Source: Tetrahymena thermophila SB210 (Eukaryota > Ciliophora > Oligohymenophorea > Hymenostomatida > Tetrahymenidae). Taken from it: a stretch of 64,000 nt of DNA. This document shows, piece by piece, positions 1 through 13,500 of the stretch (within the stretch, counting starts at the first letter, position 1; every line of letters starts with the position of its first letter). The stretch lies in the NCBI RefSeq assembly GCF_000189635.1, contig NW_002476317.1:434001-498000 (forward strand), given 5' to 3'. The translations under genes and the position numbers were made by a program. Under the pieces are notes generated by a model that was not told where the DNA came from, made no database searches, and was given only the letters and a program-made list of their open reading frames with translations.

Positions 1-2355
1 TTGGAAGAATGCTGATTTTTTTTTATGACTATTTTGCTATTCATCTTAATTCGTTTTATCTATAGATTGGTCATCATGTTAAGTGCTGTTTAGTATATTC
101 TTTTGACTATTGCTCTAAAGGGTCTTATGTAATTTAGATTTTTTTAGATTTTTATATTACTCCTTAATAATATTTTGAGTTTAATTCTAATTGTCATTTT
201 CTAAAGGTAGGTATTCATCATGCTCTTTCTAATTCTCTAGGTGCAAGCTTTGAAAAGTCTTATGCTTTATCAAGGTGCTTTAGTCAGTCTTTTTTTTATT
301 TTATACTTTTTATTCTTCTAACAATCTTTCTGGGTAGTTTTAACAATTCATAACAACATCATATAAAAGATTTTGTTTTTTTTTTAGTGATTGCTTTAAT
401 TCTGGAAAATATGCCTCAAAGAAATGGTCAAGAGAAGGCACAGTATTTATTTCACATGCAAACTTAATTACTTCGTACTTAAACATTTCAAGTATCTCTT
501 CTACTACTCTTTTGTAGTTCATCCTCTTTAGCTTTCTAGAATTTTTAGAATTAAATACTTTATCAATAACATTTAGCAAAGTCTGTTTTGAATAGTAAAT
601 AGATTTATCTTAGCCTTTTTCTTCATTAACAAATATTTTCATGCCCATATAATACAAAAGTTACTCTCTTTTTTTTAAAGCCTCTTTATTTCTCTTATTC
701 ATCATCTCTTCATTTTCCCATTCATACATCAGATTTAATCTTGTTACCTTATTAAAAAAATATTAATTTGCTTAAAAATACTTAAATAAGGTTATTAATT
801 TCCAAATACATACCTCTTTCATACGATCATTTGATATCCATTTAATTAAGAATCTTTTTGTAGTTGGATTATATTTAATGACTTAGCAATCCTTCCATAC
901 ACTTTCTCCATCAGGCTTTACCCATCTAGAGTATGCTCTTATAGAGGATTCCTTGATTAATTAAAGAGGATCTGGATCTTAATTTAAATATGAGTCAAAT
1001 AATTCAAGAGGTTGAATTTTATAATTTTGTAGATTTGGAATTTTTATAATTAAGAGTTCATCTCCTGTTTAATTAACTAAAATGCTTAAATCTTCATCTT
1101 GTAAAAAAGGGTTGTTGTTCATTGTTGTATCACCTTCTCTCTAATCTAAATACCCTATTGATGATCCAGCTATAGGATTAGATGGTCTCATATCTAATTC
1201 AGTTTAGAAAGAAAGAATTGGATTAATCATTGTATTATCTACTAAATTATCGGTTTTTTTCCCAATCATAGAGCTCTCATCTACAAAGATTTAATTGGCT
1301 GGAATTTGAGTTTAATTAATTACAGTTTAATTCATTTAAAACGTAGTATCTTTCTATTTAGATAAATTTATTGAATTGCAGCTACTTTTTCTTCCAAAAC
1401 TGTTTATATAAAAACATAGGTTAATTTATTTTACTAAAAAATATACAAATGATTTTTTTTTTAAATATTAAAAAAATATTTACAATTTTTTGCTTTTAAA
1501 TATTGGGTTTTTTTTAACCATAATACTTTAGTCTTAATCGAATTTAATATCTTCTTAAGAAGGAATTAAATGTTAGCTCTAGTTTAACTAATACTCATTA
1601 AGTTATTTATTATTCTGTTCAATTTAATGCAACAAGTTTTAAATTTAATGCTTTGATTGAATCTGCTAGGGAATATTTGAGTAAAACTCCTAATTTTAAA
1701 TGACTGAAATAGAATTATTTTGATTTCCTATTGAATCATTCAGAAACTCAGTTGGTATAGTTTTCTTTGATTACTTTTTATTATATGTTTAAATATATAC
1801 ATAGTAATTTAATATTTATTAATCTTTGTAAATGCTTATTACTCATTAAATAAATAATAAACATTTTTAAATAGAAATTAAATGAATGAAGAATTTTACT
1901 ATTTAAATTTTTGATACACTCATTAATTTAGAGGATTCTAGCTTTCCTTTTTATTCGCTTAATTGCAACTTACTTTCATTAATCCCAATTTTACCAATTT
2001 ATTAAATAGAAGCATCTTAATTCTACTGCTTTAACATTTAAAGTTATTGTTATTGAAGCTGCAGTTCAGCTTTCTAAATGCCTTGCTTATTCATTTCTTT
2101 TAATTTTTCTTTATTTAATTTATATACTGGATCAGTCATTTATATCGTTATATCTTTAAATATTTATTAACTGGCGTACATCTATTAATTTGTATCTCTA
2201 TATTTTTTTGTTCTGTTTAAATCAGTTCTCTAGGATTTAAAGTCAAAGGCTGATTTATTTGAACTTAAGGAAAGCTGTGTTCTTATTTCTTCAGGCTTTA
2301 GGTAAAAATCATCTGTATCAATATACATGCTTTAAGGTATTTTAAATGTAGACAT
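1..2355 (-). CDS. Partial gene, N-terminal part of a possible axonemal dynein heavy chain (runs off left edge)
   Basis: With TAA/TAG as Gln the frame is open from base 1 to a start ATG at 2355, so the gene continues beyond the window. Canonical intron: 748-813 (GTATGT...AATAAG on the minus strand, phase 0). Another intron probably lies near 1765-1905, where the N-terminal frame meets a TGA; its limits are not resolved. The protein is Gln/Asn/Ser-rich at first. It then has a compact block (plus positions about 650-1000) with RWVKPDGESVWKDCQVI, FLIKWISNDRMKEV and TRLNLMYEWENEE, followed by a Lys/Arg/Glu-rich helix. Block order and spacing resemble the conserved segment in the N-terminal tails of DNAH1-type inner-arm dynein heavy chains, just before the long helical tail. 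That assignment is from memory of the family. No motor domain is in the window, so another large axonemal protein is possible. Confidence 0.5.
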
Positions 2356-5261
2356 AGTCCTTCGAACACCTCGTTAAAAATTCTTTTACTCTACATTTTA
2401 CTATTTTAAAATTTATATATTAAGAAATAATATTCAAAATGATAACTAAAAATTAATATTTAATTCAGCTAATTACTTTAGAACTTCCTGAAACATTAGG
2501 AAATTTTTATCGCAACTGAACCATTTACTAAATGGTCCTGGATGCCTTAAATGGAAAATCAGCTAATATGAATTCTTTGCTATAATCCCTATTCTTATCC
2601 ATAACTAAAGTAGACTGAATGAAAAAATATTATTTAAGGTTAATAATTAAATCTTGTAACACTTTTTTTTTAAATATTAAAAAATAAAAAAAAAAGAGAT
2701 CTTTTCCCAAAATAATTTGCAAAGACTTTATAAGAAAATTGCAATAAAAATGGCATATTAGTGAAAATTTGTTTATAATCATATCTTAAATAATTATTTG
2801 AGAACATGATAGCATTTTATTGAAATTACAAATGGAATTTAAAAATATCTCTAAGAATAAAAATATTTGTTTTCAATTCAAAAATCAGTTTTAATAACCA
2901 CAAGATTTTCATAAGCACATTATTCTTATCAAATTATTAAAATCAATATACTTACATTTAATATATATATTTTGTTAACATCGTCTCAACTTATATGATT
3001 ACTTTTGAAATCATAATAAAATAACAACTATGAGTTTATAAACATTTTCTTATGTAACAATTTAAAAGCTAATTTAAAATTTTATTATATTATTTAATTC
3101 TTTTTTATAATTATTTATAAATTCTATAATTTTAAAATTTTATTTTTTTTAACAATTATTTTAATTTTACATTAATTCCTAAAAATATACGATATTACTA
3201 AATGATAATTACTTTTGTTATTATTTAGATTATATTTCTTATTTTCAAGCACCAATTAATTAAACAACTAAAAGAGAATTAGAGAGGTTAATAGATCATT
3301 TTGCTAAGGTCTATATAAAGATTTTTTTATATTAAATCCAACTGCTAATGATACCTAATTAGTATTTTTCAAAAAATATGTTATAATTATAAAACATATT
3401 ATATATATACTAAAATATTTCAAGGCTGCAAATCTTTCTTTAGTTTTAAAAATAAAACTTTTTAACCCAATTTTCATAATTTTAAGGGAAATTTAAATAA
3501 ATAATTTTCCTTGTATATAAGAATACTTGATATATATTATTTTTTTTTGCTTTTTAGTAACAAGCACTAAATTTAAATTATTTTTAATCTAAAATATAAA
3601 TTTATAAAAGAAATTATTTTACCATTCAATTGTTGAAGGTAGGTAGTTTAAAGAATTGATACAATAAAATTATAAACATTATATTTATAATAAAGAACAC
3701 TTTAAAATTGGAAATATCAAAGAATAGTAATTCTTATTAGGAATTCCTAATTTTTTTTTTCTTCAATAAAGCAATTTTGAAAGAAATGCTTTTTAAATAA
3801 ATTAAATTAAGCTAATTTAAGATATTCATTACATACTTATACAATAAATATACAGTATTTATCCACATTTTAGATGAGTATGAAACGAAGTGAGTTTTAT
3901 AGAAGTCAAAACAACAGTTTAAAATTAATTTATATAGAAAATTAGGAATATTATAGAAAATTAACATTTTTTATTATTTATTATATAAACATCTTTTCTA
4001 TATAATTTAAATAAAATCTAAATTTATGAGAATTTATTTATTTTATAGATTTGACTGCCTGATTAGGAATAGCTTCCGGATAAGAAAGATAATCAGAAAT
4101 TTAGATCAAAATTAAATTCTTTACATTTTATTCCTAATTGATAAGTCACATAATAAGATTAATTTTCTGTTAGGATGAAATTAAACTTTTGAGACATCAA
4201 TCAATCTGTCTATTTATTTATTTAATATCTATCTGTCTATATTTTATTTCTTGATCATTAAAATTAATAGCAAAATTTTAAGCATTCATTAGTTTTTAAA
4301 TAAATATCTATGAAATTAGTTAACTTCTTTGCTTACAGTCTAATTAAATAATTAATTTTTTTTTTTCAGTAATAGTAAAAAATTAGATGATTGTATTTTA
4401 CTGATGATTTAATTATAAATACAAAGAATGTTTTATATTAGATTTTAAACATAACTACAAATTAGATGAACGAAAAATTTATGTATTTATATATGTATGA
4501 TAAATATAAAGAATCTTTATAAATCAAATAAGAATGTATGTTTGAGAGATAAAATTATAAATTTAATTAAAATCAATCGTTGCGATTAAAAAAAATAATT
4601 AGGAAATAATGATAATTATTATTAGGAAGAGATTTTTGAAATAATTACTGGAGGGTATATAAAAATATAAATAAAGATTAAATCAAAATTTATTTTCACC
4701 AAGTATTTAGATATTAAATCATCTTACAAGGTTTAATTTAGATACATTTAGGTTCTTTTATTAAAGAAAATGTATATTGTTTAAGTAGAGGAAATTAATC
4801 CAGATTTTAAAAAGTTAATAAAAGAATTTTTCGAATAACAATAGTACCTTTGATTTTAAAAGAGTACTTATTTGTCGTAAATAATAGCTTTGAATATATC
4901 CCCTTTTAAAACGCGTAATATCTTATACTTATAATTACGCAATTTAAGCATTATTTTAAAAGTTTTATAATAAAAATAAACATTTATTTTGTTATTTACT
5001 TACTAAATGCATGTATTGCTTTTAGAAATATATTTTTATGATAGCTGTAAATTGTAAATAAGAATTGATTGAGATAGATATCTTATTGCTTAATTATATC
5101 ACCTAAAATAAATATAAAATGACTACAAAGCAACATAAAAAGCTTATTTTGAATATATTTTACTGTTTTAAATTATTCATTAAAATAATTTTAAAAGTTT
5201 ATATTTTTATGATATCATTCATTATATTTGTTCTAATAGTTAACTTCATCTAAAATTTAAA
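2356..5261. other. AT-rich intergenic spacer
   Basis: No reading frame with coding character was found on either strand under the ciliate code; A/T runs and short ATTT/TTTA repeats dominate. The first 250 bases next to 2355 are the likely leader and promoter of the dynein-like gene. A mixed TCTG/TATC/TTTA microsatellite lies near 4202-4245. Confidence 0.6.
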
Positions 5262-5975
5262 TCCTTGATGAATAGAAAAGGTACATAGGATGGTAATTTC
5301 TTTTCTAATGAACCTAAGTCTATGTTATCATCTATCAAAAATTTTTTTGATAAACCAAAGTCTAAAAGTGAATATTTTAGGTTTTTTAATCCTCTTTGAT
5401 TGATATAAGCGTAAAACTTACTAAGTCATTAAATAAAAATTCTTTATAATGATCTCTTTTATTACAACTTATGCAGTCATTGCAACTGCAGATTTTTAAT
5501 TTGAGAAAAAATTAATAAATTGGAAGCTAAATTTGAGAATTTACTCCATTCATTTAATTACTATTGTTTTCCTCAAAGTAAAATATAGTAATAAGCGCAA
5601 TTTTAAACCACAAAAACTTTCTAATTATTTTAGGAATCTGAAATTTGGGATAATTAGGATCTCTTGTTTCAAGTAATTTAGTTTACTTTACATATCTACA
5701 AATTCAACATATGGTTTATATAAAATTAAATAGGATCAGCTTTTTTTTATGGTGTAAAGGTTTGTAATTTGATAATTTAATGCAATTAGAAAAAACACGT
5801 TATATAGCTCATGAGCTTTATGAATAGTTTATTTTTCATTTTTAATTCTTTAAGAGTTATAGCGCTTACAGATATATGATTACCAAAATTAAACACTAAA
5901 ATAGATTGAGTTGAATTAGACTTTTACAGTGCATTTAAATTTATTATTTGGTTTGTTATTCTACTATAAAATTAG
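5262..5975 (-). pseudogene. Frame-disrupted ORF of unknown family
   Basis: A TGA-free minus-strand frame runs from about 5975 to a TGA at 5335-5337, roughly 210 codons. It contains plausible coding stretches such as IPKIIRKFLWFKIALITIFYF (membrane-like) and a Cys cluster CSCNDCISCNKRDHYKEF. Around 5400, at an A6 run, an overlapping frame takes over and carries LLDFGLSKKFLIDDNIDLG, then stops near 5262. No clear start codon or splice site frames the whole. This looks like a decayed gene or a fragment of a larger one with a frameshift at the homopolymer. The DFG in the second frame recalls a kinase motif, but no other kinase motif is visible. Function unknown. Confidence 0.3.
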
Positions 5976-7030
5976 CTTAAAATAACATCAAATAAAAGAA
6001 TAAAATAATTGTAATATTCAAATCATCATATTTTTCCTTAAGAATACTTAACCTTTTAAAAATTCAAATAATCTAAAGCTATGAAGAATAATATACAGTG
6101 ACTTCAATTTTTATTAAAGAAGCAAAACAAAATTTAATATTGACAATTTCATAGCATTTGCATTTTTAATCCTTATATGCGAGAGCAAGTGACTGAGTTA
6201 GTGAAGGAAGGAAGGAAGAAAGGAGTGATATTTGATAAAGTAAATTATTTAGAAATTTTAAAGAAGAAATTAAAGAGTGATTGATTGATTAATTAATTAA
6301 TTTATTGTCTTAAGGTAGAAAATTAAATTAATTGCAAACTAAATCAATATGTGGGGGCGGGGAGAGATTGATTGATTGATATTTAGAAAAATAAAAAGAA
6401 AAGTCTTTTGAAGGAAAAAAAATGTAATTAAAAAGCTGTTTTTGAACAAAATTAATCCAAACCTTTTGATTTGATAAGAAATTAAATGACAAAATAGGAT
6501 ACCAATTATCTTTTTTGAAATTAATGTTAGATCCACTTCTTTTTGACTTGATTTTCATTTAATTAAGACTAATATTTTGTGAAAGCAACAAGATTTTTCT
6601 TTCTGTATCTATCATATACAAATTAATTTGGGAAGGTAACAATTATTTAAAAACAAAGAATTCCTCAAATTAAATAATTAATATTTTTTGATTAATATAA
6701 AAAAAATATTTATAAAAGAAAAAAAAAGTAAAAGAATAAAAAATCAAATATTTGTTTTTGTTGGCTCTATTTGTCCACACACCAACCAACCAAGAACTTA
6801 TCTTATAACACTCGCGCTCATTTATTGATTATTATCTTTATTTGATTCAACAAATTAACCACATCCTCCGAGTAATCTGATCACGTCTTAACAATAACTT
6901 ACAAACAAATTACTCAATTATTAATCTCATCTAAAAGAAATACTTAGAAATTAACAAAATTATCTCTTTTTGATATTCATCACATTCAATACAAAATTTA
7001 CACTTTGAATTTAAGACTTAAAAAAAATAA
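5976..7030. other. Intergenic spacer and upstream region of the Asn-rich gene
   Basis: AT-rich spacer with TGAT/TTAA tetranucleotide repeats at 6278-6304 and 6366-6380, and a C-rich run of CCAA units near 6780-6792. Short ORFs near 6328-6558 have no coding character. The last 200 bases are the likely promoter and A-rich leader of the gene starting at 7031. Confidence 0.5.
6278..6380. repeat. TTGA/TTAA tetranucleotide repeats
   Basis: Two short arrays, 6278-6304 (TTGA then TTAA units) and 6366-6380 (GATT units), flank a G-rich patch. They are simple-sequence repeats in a spacer; no function is implied. Confidence 0.7.
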
Positions 7031-8803
7031 ATGAGTTTCAACGACTAGAATAGTTTAAATCCCACTCTTAACAACTCAAACAATCCAAATAACAACACAA
7101 ACACCACTTAAAACATGTTCTCTGCTACTAATACATCAAAGAACATCAATAACGAGTGCAAAACCTCTTAAAACGGAAATAACTCCAGCATTAATAATAA
7201 TAACTATTTAGATTTTGACTTTAATGACTGTGATCTTTTCGGAGGAAACAACCACTCTAATTTGGGTAACATGATGGGCGGAGCTCTTCACAACCACCAT
7301 CAATAATAAAATAATTTCTTCTTCGATGGCACTTTCGGTGGATGCGGAACTACTTCTGCTCCCTAAGGCTAAGGACACATTTACTTTGCACCTGTCAAAT
7401 ATGGTTACTTGGGTTAATAAGAAGAATAAATTTTCCATGATAAACAAATGAATAACATTCCTGATTTTGAATTTGGAAATTACTTCTCTGGAAATAACCA
7501 CAATAATGCCTACTCCTTAAACCCTATGGGCAGCATTAATAATACTTAAAACAACAATAATTAAAATGGAAACAATAACTCATCCAACAATTAGGGATCA
7601 TCAAACAACAATAACAACTCATTCTTACCTAATAACTTCTTATTCTCTACATACAACACCAATAATGCAGTTGATCTTGCTGACTTGTTTCCCCCTGAAC
7701 CAGTTCCCAAACTTGAAAACAAGCAAAATAGCAATGGTAACTATTACATGGAAAATGCTGATTAATTCTCTCCTTCTCACCACAATGCTAGCAATAACAA
7801 TAATAATCTTTCTCATAATTCCTCATCTTAATAACCTATCATTACTAAAACTGAATGCAGCACTAATCACTGCTCCAGCAATACAGGTTTAATGAATAAT
7901 TGCAATAACGTTTTGGGAAACTGTAATAATTTTATTGGCAGCACATTCAATATGAATGCTAATAATGGAAATATGTTTGGAGACAGATCTGGAATTTAAA
8001 TGATGCCTACTCAAAATCCTTATGGAAATCACCACAATCAACCTTGTGCTTAAACCCATTATGGTATGATCAATGATCACTCTCACCTCTCTAATATGCA
8101 TTAAACTCAACATATGATGGGAAATAACTAAATGCCCAACTACCATCATTTAGCATCTAATAATATCCATCCCACTCTCCCAATGATCTAATAACATAAC
8201 CAATAAGCTTAAAACATCTCAATTATAGCTGGAAACAAAGGAAATGTCTTCTCCATTGTTAGAGATTAATAAAAGGAAAAGAAGAAAGACTATGATAAGA
8301 ACATATGCAGATATATTACAAGATAAGTTGTTAGAAGCTTTTCTAGCCCTGATTTCAAGAACAAAGTTCTTTTAATTATCAACGAAATCTATCCTGATGC
8401 TCCTTCTTAAAACAAAATCTAAATCTATAAGGATGTCACTGAGTTTTTCTTAGGTGAAATTGAAAATCTCAGCGGTTTCCGTGCCTTGAAGGATATGCTA
8501 GTTGTTAATCCTGACATGGATGGAACTATTCTTGCCACCCAAAAAAAGATTTTCCGTGACTTTATGAGATGGTATTTAAAAGAAAGATACTTCCGTAACA
8601 TCATTAACGGAAATATGAAGGATAAGCTTGCTTTTATTAGATACAAGAATAAAATCATGCTCCACTACATTAACAAGCCCCACAAATGGAATTCTAACAA
8701 AAAGAAAAGATTAGGCAAAGTATCTTCTCCTACCAACGCTTCATAAAATGCAAATGGAAACGCACTTTTCTCTTCCGTCAATCTCAGCAAATAAGAATAT
8801 TGA
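7031..8803 (+). CDS. Asn-rich protein with conserved C-terminal domain, unknown function
   Basis: Single exon, 590 aa, ATG at 7031 behind an A-rich leader, TGA at 8801-8803. The first 400 or so residues are low complexity, rich in Asn, Gln, His, Ser and Met with homo-Asn runs. From about residue 415 the composition changes to an ordered basic/hydrophobic domain: KNICRYITRQVVRSF, then KVLLIINEIYPDAPS, FLGEIENLSGFRALKDMLV, IFRDFMRWYLKERYFRNII and RYKNKIMLHYINKPHKW. The tail is Lys-rich. Similar compact C-terminal domains behind N-rich tails occur in other ciliate proteins as far as I recall, but I cannot name the family. The architecture would suit a nuclear or nucleic-acid-associated regulator; that is inference only. 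Confidence 0.85.
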
Positions 8804-10513
8804 GAAATGAACTGATTCTGTTAATAAATCAATCTACATATCAATTATAAGATTGATTAATATTTTAATATTTTTTTAATAACTAATAAACAAATAAAAA
8901 AAATTAACAAAGATTTAACAAAAAAAATACCTTTGGATAACAAAATAATTATTAAACACTCATAACAATATTTACTTTAATTTTATCTTTAAGAAAATCA
9001 TTCATAACAAATAAATAAATAAAATAACAAATTTAATTATAACAAAAAAATAAATAACTAAATATTATAAAATTATTCATATTAAATTCATACTAAATAT
9101 TATTTTTTATTTACATTTCGTATCATTAATAAATTCGTAACAATATTTTCATAATAAATTAAAATCTATCTCTTTCTTACATGTTTATTAATTTATTCTT
9201 TTTATGAAATAGAAGTAAATCTTAAATGAATTTTTTAAGCATAAACCACTTTATGCTAAATTAATTAATAAATTTTTATTCATAATTTAAGTATTTTTGC
9301 TTTAAATAATCAATGTTTTACTTTTTTAAATGCATTACATTATAAAAATATAAGGTTTTTTAAAATATCTTATAACTATATTTCTTTACATATGCTATAT
9401 TTAAAGTATTTTATCTTTATTTTAAACCAACAAATTAATAAAGTTTTCATAAAGTTATTTTTTTAGAAATATAGGGATTAAAAAATTAAAATTAATTATA
9501 ATGATATAAGGAATATATTTAGATTGAAAAGAGTATTTAATTTACTTATTAAAAAAAATCGATTACCATTATAATATTACTCACTTTTTTAAATTTATGA
9601 GAAAATTTGTTTTTTATTAGAGTTCATATTGAGAAAAAAAGGGATATTAAAAAATTTACTAACATTTAAAAATATTATTTAACATATTTATTACAAAATA
9701 TAAAATTTAGATCTTTATTATTTGATTATTCAATAAGAAACTTAGAAATTAATTTACACATAAAATTGTTTAAATTTTGAACTTTAGAAAAATCGAATTT
9801 TACAATATAAAATGATATTAACATAAACATATTTAACTAATCTAAATATTTGTATATGCTCATATTAATTTATATTAAAATATTTCTTATTAAATTGTGT
9901 GATAATAAACACTAGCTTTATCTTAAATAATAATTAATATAATAAAATTTTCTAATTAAATAAAAAGGGATCATTGTATTCAAATTCAAAATTCCATTAT
10001 TATTGTTTTAGGGAGAGCTACTATATCGAAAATGATTTTTGTATTTCTAATTTAATATATTAAAAATTTAAATAAATTGTGCCAAGCTTTTTAAATCAAA
10101 TTATTAATTCATTTTTGAAATTGCTTTTAGTAATGATAATTAAATTACATATTATGAGATCATTTTTGTTTAAAAAAGATTTAAAAAGTATGTTTTTCTT
10201 TTTCTTATTTAAAAATTGCAATTAAAAAGTTCCAGTGATAAAAAATTATTAAGTACTTTTAAAAATTGTTTAGAAATTTTTACTAATGCATCAGTTTTTA
10301 ATTTATTGTATTTTTCTTTCTTTCTTAAAGTTATCTTAGATATAATCAAATAATATACTCTAAGATTTAAATGAAAAAGTTTTAGTTATTCTTATAATAA
10401 CAAACTAACACTGATTCATCATCATAATTATTAATATAATAAGATCAGTATCTTTACTTTTTAACTAATTTCAAATTTTTTATCAATCAAATATATTTAG
10501 TTAAATAATCAAA
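8804..10513. other. AT-rich intergenic spacer between tandem plus-strand genes
   Basis: About 1.7 kb with no coding frame of normal composition on either strand. It must hold the 3' end of the Asn-rich gene and the promoter of the TTLL gene; no sharp motif can be assigned. Confidence 0.6.
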
Positions 10514-13500
10514 ATGAACATCCAACAAATAGGTTTAAGAAATAAAAATGTTTAAAAGTAAAACAAAAACTAGGAGAACAAGCTAGATATTTTGATTCAA
10601 GGAAACAATAATTTTACATTAGATAGACTAAATGTTCCTAGAGGATATACTTCAAATAGATTCTCCTCTTAAATTCCAGATATGTCACCCAAAAATTAGA
10701 TGCATCAAATATAGACTATAGATGAAACAAGCACTTTTGTAGGTAACAAGTTAAATTAAAAGCCTGAACCTATCAACTAATAATACTTTTCATCTCCTTC
10801 ATCAACAACATTATCTTACTCATTTTTCCCAACTAAAGGTTTTGCCTCTTCAAGCAATCCAAGAATTGTAAATAGATAGATTTCTAAGGGTAATAACCAG
10901 CTTATAAATAATATGACAACGTAACATAAAAACCAAAATAGCGCTGAAAAAAATATTTCTGCAGTATCTGACATAGGCACAAAGAGAGCAGAATAACTGA
11001 TTAGATTCCAAAAAAAGAACAGTAGCTAATATCTTACAGATAATATTATGAATAATTTCTTGAAAAATAATGAATAAACTTAATAGTAGAATAAAAATAG
11101 CTTAATTGGAAGTAATAGAAGCGGTTATCTTAAAAATCCGCACTCAGCATCTTAAGATAGGAGAATAATTTAAAGCAGCTCTGGACAAACTTACTAGACA
11201 TTAAATTTTAAGTTAGACCCTATCATCGATGAGCAATACTCCAACGAGAAGCTTATGATCAAGAACAAATAAAAGGTGAATGAAAAGATAGATTAACTTT
11301 TAGCTTCAGACTACCTAGTTTATTAGAAAAATGTTGAAGGTCTAATTTCTTAATCTGTTTAGCAAGGAAGAGCTTTTTACGAAAATGAATAGCTTCAATT
11401 AAATGGAAAGTAAGAAAGTTACAAGGAAGTCATAGTTGAGGAAGATTAAAATTGCAATGAGTTATAAAAATAGAAAAGGAAAGCTCAGATTTTTAATACT
11501 AAACCCCTTTCAGAAAGATTCAGTGAGAATAATTTAAATTAAAACCTTTTAAACAATTAAAATTCCAATTAAAAAGGTGGTTCCAATTTTTCTGAGTAAT
11601 TTAACTATAATCAAACATAAAATGAACAAAACCCTATACTTTCTATTAAAAGTGCTTAACCGTTTCAATTTAAAAATGGAAACAAGTTTGAATCTGTAAA
11701 AAATATTAACACCAATCCTCTTACAATTAAAAATTACAACATTTAAAATTCTAACAACAAAAATCCTGCTTACCAAAATTAGCAAGAGTCTTATTAAGTT
11801 TAGTAATACAATCATACAAAGCAAGCAAAACCAAATAGACTTCTAAGTGGTAGTAATTTATAATCTCAAGTAAGCAATTCACCTTCTTTGTCTGAAATGG
11901 TGATATATGGACAATAGGCAATAGACCATTCTAATCTGCGTTTTAACAGAATAAGTCAAACTGAAGTCCTCTAAATGTCTAAGTAATCCTAAAACAAAAT
12001 AGATTAATTGAATTCACAGATAATGATGAAGAGTGATGATCCAACTTTTTTCTACCCATAATCTAACTATGGAGGTACTATGTAATTCAAAGGATATTAA
12101 AAAGATGACTAGTAGTATAAGTAATACATTATCGATGCAATAAATAGTGTCAATTCAGGTAAAGAAACTAACAAATTAAATCAGCTTAATATTTAGCATG
12201 AATCCTAATAGAGAAACAAATTGTTAACACCTTCTTCATCCCATGGTTAGAAAAGATCATACGCTACTTCAGAATAATAAATATAAAGAAAGCGTAACTA
12301 ATAAAAACCATCCTATCTTCTATCTGATGAAAGCGAGCTTGCTTTATCTAATCAAGCTTCTAATATTATTATAGGGCAATGCAATCATCTATCTTAGACT
12401 TAATCTCCAACTAAATAAAAATGTGTTTAAGATTTTCAACCTAGCTCAGTTCAAAATAACTTTGAGTTAGTTAGTTCAGAATCTGCGCCTTTATTTATAA
12501 ATTCTATCAATATTGTCCATAATAATTCATCCATCTAAAATAATAGCCAATTACATCAACCTAGTGAATAAATTTTTGAACTTGCCATCAATAATTAGAA
12601 CTAATCAGATTAGTAAAAAAGATAACTTTTAAGACTAAACCCTTACAAGATCAGATACCTTGAACTGCAATAAAAAAAACTATAAATGCAGTTAGGATAA
12701 TAAGATCTACAGATATCAAACCCTCCTTAATTTTTTGGATAGGCAAATAGTATAAATGGATAGTAATAATTAGTTGATTTAAAGGGATTATAAAGCTAGC
12801 AATTATTCTAAGGAGTAACGAATAATGTGGTAGGGAGTAATTTGACTTCAGGAAATCAAAACTAATTTCAAGCTTATCGCTATTATGTTGGATATGGTAA
12901 TAATGCAGAACTTGTTAAGAGAATTTTAAAATCTAGAGAGTGGTGGTGTGAGTTTAACAGTGAAACTTAATAAGGGAGCTATAACTTCAGATGGACATAA
13001 GGGATTTAAGGAATAAAGTATGAGAAATTGAATTCAAACGGACCTAAGTAATGTGTAAATCACTTTGAAGAGCACAGAGAAATAAGTTAAAAAGATAATT
13101 TAGTAAAGAACCTAAAATTATTTTGTGAAACGAATAAAATTTCTCTTTTTAGCTTAACTCCTTGCACATTTTTGATTGATCTCAATGATGATTCTTGCGA
13201 ATTACAGATAACTAAATTTGCTAATTTCTTTTGTAAACATCATCCTAAATCAGAGTTTTTTGAAAATAGTAAAAAAATGGTTGCAGAATTCAAAAAAAAT
13301 ATCAGACAAATTTTTTAATCAGTAAATGCTAACTATAAAAAGATTAAATCAAATAGCTACTCCAAACCTATATTATATCCATCATTTGTAAATAAAGAGT
13401 ATTGCCAATATATCTGGTTACTAAAGACAACCATTTATAATAGAGGAAGAGGTATTGAGCTCTTTTCTTCTTTTGACTAACTTGAGAAGCAGATTAAAAT

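Noticed and set aside
1432..1482. Apparent 50-bp intron in the dynein-like gene
   Set aside because: Although GT...TTTTTTAG ends are present, removing it breaks the frame, while reading through is TGA-free.
6328..6558. Overlapping minus-strand ORFs of 65-76 codons
   Set aside because: No conserved character; composition follows local A/T and a G-rich repeat patch, and both lie in a spacer upstream of a real gene.
11549..11824. Minus-strand ORF of 91 codons
   Set aside because: Antisense shadow of the Asn/Gln-rich part of the TTLL gene.
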